Below are positions 59,514-64,000 of a stretch of DNA of 64,000 nt, piece after piece. The translations under genes were made by a program, and so were the position numbers. The stretch is from assembly GCA_046328225.1 (NCBI GenBank), contig JAXLWZ010000008.1, positions 62,001 to 126,000 of the forward strand. Direction: 5' to 3'. The notes beneath the pieces are model-generated. The model did not search any database. It saw only the letters and a program-made list of their open reading frames with translations, and was not told the origin of the DNA. This DNA is from Amarobacillus sp046328225 (GTDB lineage: Bacteria; Chloroflexota; Dehalococcoidia; Tepidiformales; Tepidiformaceae). Position 1 is the first letter of the stretch. The number at the start of each line of letters is the position of its first letter.

Positions 59514-59636
59514 GGTGGTTCCTCCGGGGGGTGTGCGTGGCGCGCATTCTACGCATGCGCACGAATTCCCGGCATCAAGCGTGCGAAACCCGTTCGGGGA
59601 GGGCTGGTACCATCGTGCCGAGCGAGGGAGGGGCCG

Positions 59637-61145
59637 ATGCGAATCGTGCTGGACCCCGGGGACGTGGTGGCCGTCATCGACGTCGGGTCGAACTCCGTGC
59701 GGCTCCTGCTCGCGCGCGAACTGAGCGCCAGTGCCTTCGAAGTGATGGACGAGGAGCGCTTCGACGCGCGGCTGGGGGAGGGACAGCGCAACGGCGTGCT
59801 GAGCGAGCCGGCCATGGAGCGCGGCCTCCACGCCATCCGGGTGGCCCACGCGATCGCGAGCGCGGCCGGGCCGGCGGCGACGATCGTGGCGGGTACGGAG
59901 GCCCTGCGCCGGGCATCGAACGCCGGCGACTTCGTGGAGGCCGTTCGCGAGCAGACGGGCCTGCGGGTGCGCGTGCTCTCGGCCGACGAAGAGGGGTACG
60001 CGAGCTTCCTCGGCGCGATCAACAGCACCGGCATGCGCGACGGCTACATGGTCGATATCGGCGGCGGGTCGCTGGAGGTGATGCGCGTGGCCGATGGCGT
60101 GCTGGCCGAGAGCCAGTCCGTGCCGCTCGGGGCGATCTACGCGACGGAACGGTATCTCGGCGGCGACCCGCCCACGGCGAAGGAGGTTCGGACGCTGCGC
60201 AAGGCGGTGCGCGAGCAGATCCGGGTGCAAGCGGGCGCGGGGACGCTTGTGGGCATCGGCGGGGCGGTTCGCAACCTCGGGCGAATCGACCGGCTGCGGC
60301 GGAAGTATCCCCTGCGGCGGCTGCACGGGCTGGTGGTCCCACGCGCGGCGCTGCACCGGCTCGCGGACACGCTCGCGGGGGCGACCACGGAGCAGCGGCG
60401 GCGCATCCCCGGGGTGAGCGCGAACCGCGCCGACATCCTCCCGGCGGCGGCCGTGGTCATCGACGAGGTGATGGCGATGACGGGGGCGAAGACGCTGACG
60501 GTGGCGGGGCAGGGTCTGCGCGAAGGGCTCGTGTGGCAGCAGATCCGGGGCGAAGGTGCCGTGCTGCCGGACGTGCGCGCGGCGAGCGTGAGCGGCCTGC
60601 AGCGCGCCAACGGGGTCGACGAACTCGCCGCGGAGCCGGTGGTGGCCGTCGCCGGGCGGCTCTTCGAGGCGACGCGCGGGCAGCACGGGCTCGGGGCCGA
60701 ATGGCTGGAGTTACTGTGCGTGGCGGCGCGGCTGGCCGGCATCGGGATGCACGTCGACTGGTACAACCGCGACCGCCACGCGGAGTACCTCGTCCACAGC
60801 GGCGACCTGCACGGCTTCAGCCACCGGGAGATCGTGCTGCTCGGCGCGACCGTGCGCTGGGCGAATTCGGGCACCCCGGACCTCTCGCCGTACGCCTCGA
60901 TCGTGGAAGGCGACGACGCGCGGGCCGTCGGCGTGCTGACGGCGCTGCTGGGAGCGGCGGGCGCGGTACGGAGGCGGCGGCCATCGCCGGTGCTGCACTT
61001 TTCGGCCGAAACCACGTCGCGCGGGCTGGAGCTGCGCGTGGGCGGCGCCGAGAGCGTCGAGGCGGAGCTGACCGCGCTGGCGCGCCAGCAGAAGCGGCTC
61101 GAAGGGGCGCTCCGCGTGCCGGTGCACATCGCCGGGGAGCGTTAG
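59637..61145 (+). CDS. Ppx/GppA-family exopolyphosphatase
   Basis: A 502-residue exopolyphosphatase/guanosine pentaphosphatase-like enzyme. The ASKHA-fold ATP/phosphate motifs are AVIDVGSNSVRLLLAREL (about residues 10-27), GTEALRRASN and GYMVDIGGGSLEVMRV. The C-terminal helical HD-type domain includes HVDWYNRDRHAEYLVHSGDLHGFSHRE, typical of the long Ppx form. It degrades polyphosphate or pppGpp; which of these cannot be told. Start at ATG 59637. A SixA phosphatase gene converges on it 1 bp after its stop. Confidence 0.9.
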   Translation: MRIVLDPGDVVAVIDVGSNSVRLLLARELSASAFEVMDEERFDARLGEGQRNGVLSEPAMERGLHAIRVAHAIASAAGPAATIVAGTEALRRASNAGDFVEAVREQTGLRVRVLSADEEGYASFLGAINSTGMRDGYMVDIGGGSLEVMRVADGVLAESQSVPLGAIYATERYLGGDPPTAKEVRTLRKAVREQIRVQAGAGTLVGIGGAVRNLGRIDRLRRKYPLRRLHGLVVPRAALHRLADTLAGATTEQRRRIPGVSANRADILPAAAVVIDEVMAMTGAKTLTVAGQGLREGLVWQQIRGEGAVLPDVRAASVSGLQRANGVDELAAEPVVAVAGRLFEATRGQHGLGAEWLELLCVAARLAGIGMHVDWYNRDRHAEYLVHSGDLHGFSHREIVLLGATVRWANSGTPDLSPYASIVEGDDARAVGVLTALLGAAGAVRRRRPSPVLHFSAETTSRGLELRVGGAESVEAELTALARQQKRLEGALRVPVHIAGER

Positions 61146-61146
61146 C

Positions 61147-61647
61147 TCAGGCGGACTTCCCGGCGATCGCGCGGAGGGCCGAAGGCTGGACCAGCCACTC
61201 AAGGTGGCCGGCGCCGACCTGGGGGCCGCCGGTGAAGCTCACGAGCGCGGCGCCACCCTTTTTGAAGCCCGTATTGAGCACGCCTTCGTCGCCAGTCACG
61301 AGGAGCGAGAGCAGCGCCGTCATATGGGGTTCGTGGCCGACGAGGGCGATGCGTTCGCCGCCGCGGCGGGCGAGCGCGCGGACGAGGGCGGCATGGTCGC
61401 CGGTGGCCAGGCTCTCCTCGATGTGCAGGCCGGCCAGGCCGTTCGCTTCGACGAGGATGTCGGCTGTCTGCATGGCGCGCGTGTACGGGCTGGAGATGAC
61501 CAGCGCCGGCGCGAACAGCAACTTCAGCCCCGCGGCGGCGACTGTGAAGCGCTGGCGGCCCGCGGGCGTCAGCGGGCGTTTCGAGTCATCGGGCCAGGCG
61601 GGACCGCGGTCGCCGGCGACGGCGTGACGGACGAGGCAGAGCTGCAT
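61147..61647 (-). CDS. SixA-type phosphohistidine phosphatase
   Basis: A 166-residue histidine phosphatase. The phosphate-accepting RHG element is LVRHAVAGDRG near the N-terminus (R7-H8), the arginine-lysine part is DSKRPLTPAGRQRF, and the second histidine is in ALVGHEPHMTALL. It matches SixA, which removes phosphate from histidines in phosphorelay proteins; it may act on the kinase or phosphotransfer proteins of this organism. Overlap-free tandem arrangement with the next minus-strand gene (1 bp between). Confidence 0.88.
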   Translation of the reverse strand: MQLCLVRHAVAGDRGPAWPDDSKRPLTPAGRQRFTVAAAGLKLLFAPALVISSPYTRAMQTADILVEANGLAGLHIEESLATGDHAALVRALARRGGERIALVGHEPHMTALLSLLVTGDEGVLNTGFKKGGAALVSFTGGPQVGAGHLEWLVQPSALRAIAGKSA

Positions 61648-61648
61648 C

Positions 61649-62002
61649 TCAGGGTGTCCCGGCGATGGGTTCGATGCCGATGAGGCTCACGGACGCGATC
61701 TTCCACTGGCCCATGACCTGCTTCCAGACGAGGCCGAGGGTGGCCTTGCCCAGGGAGGATTCGAAGGTGGCGTGGAAGAGTTCGCCGCCATCGGGCTGGG
61801 GGCCGAACTGGAGCAGGTTGTAGCCGCTGATGTTGGGCATGTTGGCGATGGAGAGGCCCGTGCCGCCCTGGGGGGCCATCTGCATCATCTGCGCGAGGGC
61901 CTCGGGGGTGATATCGCCCATGAGCTGGGCGAGGTTGCCGGACATGACGGCCTGGGCGGTGCGCTCCATCGCCTCGCGGGCGGAACCGGGGCCGGTGGTC
62001 AC
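61649..62002 (-). CDS. Small protein of unknown function, paralogue of the upstream gene
   Basis: A 117-residue protein. It shares its N-terminal pattern with the protein encoded just upstream: AVMSGNLAQLMGDITPEALAQMM here versus VVSGNMAGLMGDFTPAAMSKVM there. The C-terminal part has strands with WKQVMGQWKIASVSLIG, versus WEDTGGKWQIADLAE in the paralogue. The helix-then-sheet pattern recalls NTF2/SnoaL-like folds, but I do not claim the family. Starts at GTG 62002 overlapping the upstream stop (GTGA). No signal peptide. Confidence 0.65.
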   Translation of the reverse strand: MTTGPGSAREAMERTAQAVMSGNLAQLMGDITPEALAQMMQMAPQGGTGLSIANMPNISGYNLLQFGPQPDGGELFHATFESSLGKATLGLVWKQVMGQWKIASVSLIGIEPIAGTP

Positions 62003-62274
62003 GCGGGGCGCTCCGCGAGGTCGGCGATCTGCCACTTCCCGCCGGTATCTTCCCAGCGGCTCCAGATGACGCGGCTGGTGGCGCCGATGTAGGTGATCTC
62101 GGCTTCGTTGTTGCCCAGGTCCTTCACTTCGAAGGAGGTGGCGGTGATGGGGTTCGCGGCGATGCCCATGACCTTGGACATGGCGGCGGGGGTGAAATCG
62201 CCCATGAGCCCCGCCATGTTGCCGCTGACGACGTCCTGGGCGTGGCGAGCGCGGGTTTCCTGGAGCGTGGCCAT
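61999..62274 (-). CDS. Small protein of unknown function, first of a tandem paralogous pair
   Basis: A 91-residue protein starting at ATG 62274 (MATLQETRARHAQDVVSG) behind AGGAGG. It resembles the downstream protein through the SGN-x-A-x-LMGD-x-TP core and a C-terminal strand around RVIWSRWEDTGGKWQIADLAE. The predicted helix plus curved sheet could be an NTF2-like dimer, and two adjacent copies could form a heterodimer. No known motif for catalysis or binding is visible. Divergent from the uracil-DNA glycosylase gene. Confidence 0.65.
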   Translation of the reverse strand: MATLQETRARHAQDVVSGNMAGLMGDFTPAAMSKVMGIAANPITATSFEVKDLGNNEAEITYIGATSRVIWSRWEDTGGKWQIADLAERPA

Positions 62275-62369
62275 GGAGTCCTCCTCGTGGGGCGGGCCTG
62301 CCGCCGGTAAAACGCCGCGAGCATACGTTCGCCCGCGCGAAGGCGGCAAGGAGCGCGCTAGCATTCGGT

Positions 62370-62948
62370 ATGGAGACGGTGAACACGCTCGCGACGCTGG
62401 CAGCCGCCGCGGCAGCCTGCAGGCGGTGCGAGCGCGTGCGCCCGGGGAGCGCCGTGATGGGCCCGGGCAATGGGCCGCCGGGCGCGCGATGGCTCTTCGT
62501 GGGCGAGGCGCCGGGGCGAAGAGGAGCCGGACGCACCGGGGTCCCGTTCTCGGGCGATGAATCCGGGCGGCGGCTCGAACTGCTCCTGGAGGCCTCGGGG
62601 CTGAGCCGCGACCAGGTGTTCGTCACGAACGCGGTGCTCTGCCTCCCACTCGATGATGCGGGACGAAACCGGCGTCCCTCGGCGGGCGAACTGCGGGAGT
62701 GCGTGCCATGGCTGGTGGCGACCCTGGACCTGGTGGCGCCGGCAACGGTGGTCGCGCTGGGGGGGACGGCGCTGGCGGCGTTGGGAGCGATCGAACCCCA
62801 CGGCTTGCGGCTGCGCGACGCCGTGGGGACGCGTGCGGCGTGGCGCGGGAGCGTGCTCGTGCCGCTGTATCACCCTTCGCGGCAGGCGGAATTGCACCGG
62901 CCGTGGGCACAGCAGCTGGCGGACTGGCGGGCCCTCACCCGGCGATGA
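62370..62948 (+). CDS. Uracil-DNA glycosylase, family 4/5 type
   Basis: A 192-residue uracil-DNA glycosylase superfamily protein that removes uracil from DNA. Visible motifs are GEAPGRRGAGRTGVPFSGDESGRRL (motif 1, E/A-P-G), the FVTNAVLCLPL core and YHPSRQAELHR near the C-terminus (motif 2). Cysteines in the N-terminal CRRCERV and later segments could hold the iron-sulfur cluster typical of families 4 and 5. Family 4 versus 5 is not settled: residue A in GEAPG favours family 4. Followed convergently by the GNAT gene. Confidence 0.88.
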   Translation: METVNTLATLAAAAAACRRCERVRPGSAVMGPGNGPPGARWLFVGEAPGRRGAGRTGVPFSGDESGRRLELLLEASGLSRDQVFVTNAVLCLPLDDAGRNRRPSAGELRECVPWLVATLDLVAPATVVALGGTALAALGAIEPHGLRLRDAVGTRAAWRGSVLVPLYHPSRQAELHRPWAQQLADWRALTRR

Positions 62949-62951
62949 CGG

Positions 62952-63965
62952 TCAGCGGTTCGCCCAGGCGATGCGCTCGTCGACGTGGCGTTCCATGGTA
63001 TGCGTGACGGGGACGAAGCCGTGGCGCAGCCAGAAGGGGGCGCCGCTCGGGTTCGCGGTGGCGAAGTGGAGGGTGCAGGTCTGGTACCCCTGTTCGCGCG
63101 CCCAACGCATCGAGTGTTCGAGGAGCTCGGTGCCGACACCGGCGCTGCGCGAGGCGGGATCGACGACGCCCTCGAAGAGGTAGACATCGCTCGCATGGGG
63201 CACGACGAAGGGAGTGAATCCCGGGCGGAGGAAGGTCTGCATGCCCGCGGCCTTGCCGTCGCGGCTGGCGATGAAGAACGGGGTACCGGCCTCCTGGAGC
63301 GCGTCGAGGTTGAACTCGCGGGCGGCGGGCCCGGATTCGCGGACGATGGGCCAGAACATGGGCGATTGGGCGTGATGCAGGTCGAGGGTATGCGCGAGGG
63401 ACATCACCACCTCGATGTCCTCGGCGGTGGCGGTGCTCACGGCGATGCCGGGCACGTCACCGATCATGACGGGCCCGGTATCGCGGGTGGCGGCGCTGAG
63501 GTAACGGCCGAACCCCAGGTTGAGCCATCCCTCCTGCAGGGGCGCGTCGCCCGCGACGATCTCGACGCGGTGGACGAAGTAGCCATCGCGGACGGCGAGG
63601 GCGGCGATTTCGGCGTAGAGCAGGCGGAGGACCTCGGTGGGGTCTTCGCCGGCATCGATGGCGTGGTCCTGGTAGCCGATCGAGAGCGAATGGGGCGGCG
63701 TCCACTGCGCCACCAGCGCGCCGGGTGCGAAATTCTGTTGGTCGGCGAGGAGGAAGGCGACGAGGCGGCCGGCACGGGTGGCCGCGAAGGCGTAGGACGC
63801 GGTGCGGGCCGCGCCGTCGAGGATTTCGGCCCAGAGGCCCGCTTCTTCAAGCTTCGGCGAGAGCATGGGCAGCCGCGCGCGGTCGGCCTGGTGGCGGGCG
63901 GCGAGCAGCGCCGCGGCGGCCGGCACGTCATCGGCGGTGAAGGGACGGAGGGCGATGCCGGGCAT
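62952..63965 (-). CDS. Double-GNAT acetyltransferase
   Basis: A 337-residue protein with two GNAT-like domains. The first (residues about 1-150, LRPFTADDVPAAAALLAARHQADRA) looks degenerate, with no clear acetyl-CoA loop. The second (about 180-337) has the acetyl-CoA motif GVVDPASRSAGVGTELLEHSMRWA and the terminal WLRHGFVPVTHTM element. Tandem GNAT proteins often use one active domain; the substrate is unknown. It is convergent with the glycosylase, ending 3 bp after its stop. The ATG at 63965 opens at the first domain. Confidence 0.85.
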   Translation of the reverse strand: MPGIALRPFTADDVPAAAALLAARHQADRARLPMLSPKLEEAGLWAEILDGAARTASYAFAATRAGRLVAFLLADQQNFAPGALVAQWTPPHSLSIGYQDHAIDAGEDPTEVLRLLYAEIAALAVRDGYFVHRVEIVAGDAPLQEGWLNLGFGRYLSAATRDTGPVMIGDVPGIAVSTATAEDIEVVMSLAHTLDLHHAQSPMFWPIVRESGPAAREFNLDALQEAGTPFFIASRDGKAAGMQTFLRPGFTPFVVPHASDVYLFEGVVDPASRSAGVGTELLEHSMRWAREQGYQTCTLHFATANPSGAPFWLRHGFVPVTHTMERHVDERIAWANR

Positions 63966-64000
63966 GGCGCGGGCTCCGGGCGGAAGTAGATGAATCCTAT

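Noticed and set aside
59514..60686. Extension of the CaiB/BaiF transferase to 784 residues
   Set aside because: The upstream part is antisense to ppx; the ATG at 59513 has the family N-terminus and a strong ribosome-binding site.

Overview
The window is a 64 kb piece of a very GC-rich bacterial chromosome with tightly packed genes, many joined by ATGA or TGATG overlaps. It has no rRNA, tRNA, CRISPR array, phage module or transposase that I can see. The gene mix is a division cluster headed by mraZ, a RodZ-like protein with a PASTA domain, alpha-type glutamine synthetase, class I two-subunit fumarase, a NorQ/NorD pair, a GerW-like protein and a large exopolysaccharide operon. This suggests a free-living, probably heterotrophic member of the Chloroflexota, perhaps near Dehalococcoidia/Tepidiformia. 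That placement is inference from gene content, not a phylogeny.

Layout. 1-2714 (minus strand): start of a division and cell-wall cluster (mraZ, rsmH, ftsL-like, ftsI-like), with a promoter and three 10-bp-spaced MraZ boxes. 2762-9364: housekeeping genes (MoaB/MogA-like, trmD, FkbM-type methyltransferase, flavin reductase, phosphotriesterase-like, VanZ, ribF-tyrS). 9384-14611: serine hydrolase, a frameshifted terpenoid-cyclase-fold gene coupled to a MarC-like membrane protein, a zinc-type alcohol dehydrogenase and the RodZ/PASTA protein. 14611-18552: rimO, then a 700-residue protein with the LQR-x-IGN-x-AVQR motif typical of contractile-injection-system-associated proteins, then a small membrane protein. 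18621-24500: glnA, GerW-like, M23-like lipoprotein, flavoprotein dehydrogenase, dCMP-type deaminase, tyrosine-phosphatase-like and DsbA-like genes, closed by a strong terminator. 24561-29806 (minus): coaE, norQ-like and norD-like genes, interrupted between norQ and norD by a four-helix-bundle gene bracketed by inverted arrays of a 7-bp repeat. 29885-31777 (minus): methyltransferase, RidA and a sulfite-oxidase-like enzyme.

32116-41916 is a ten-gene exopolysaccharide operon: initiating sugar transferase, Wzz-like and BY-kinase-like proteins in separate genes, a 48-residue membrane peptide, a Wzy/ligase-like protein and five glycosyltransferases. UDP-glucose dehydrogenase and a WecG-type transferase lie a little further on (45000-47289), beyond gltX, an rluD-type synthase gene and lspA. 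47293-51708 is a signalling patch: one canonical and two degenerate receiver/winged-helix regulators, a sensorless soluble histidine kinase, a class III nucleotide cyclase and a DUF4097 protein. 51861-63965 holds a YjfB-like peptide, class I fumarase split by a GNAT gene, a Lon-like protease, a ThDP enzyme plus CoA-transferase pair, Ppx/GppA, SixA, two tandem paralogues, a uracil-DNA glycosylase and a double-GNAT protein.

The most unusual structures are the heptamer-bracketed four-helix-bundle element inserted cleanly between norQ and norD, the injection-system-like cargo gene with no injection machinery beside it, and frameshifts at three loci (about 11575, 24437, and several between 27050 and 27650). 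The frameshifts may be assembly errors or real decay; this should be settled before the affected proteins are interpreted.
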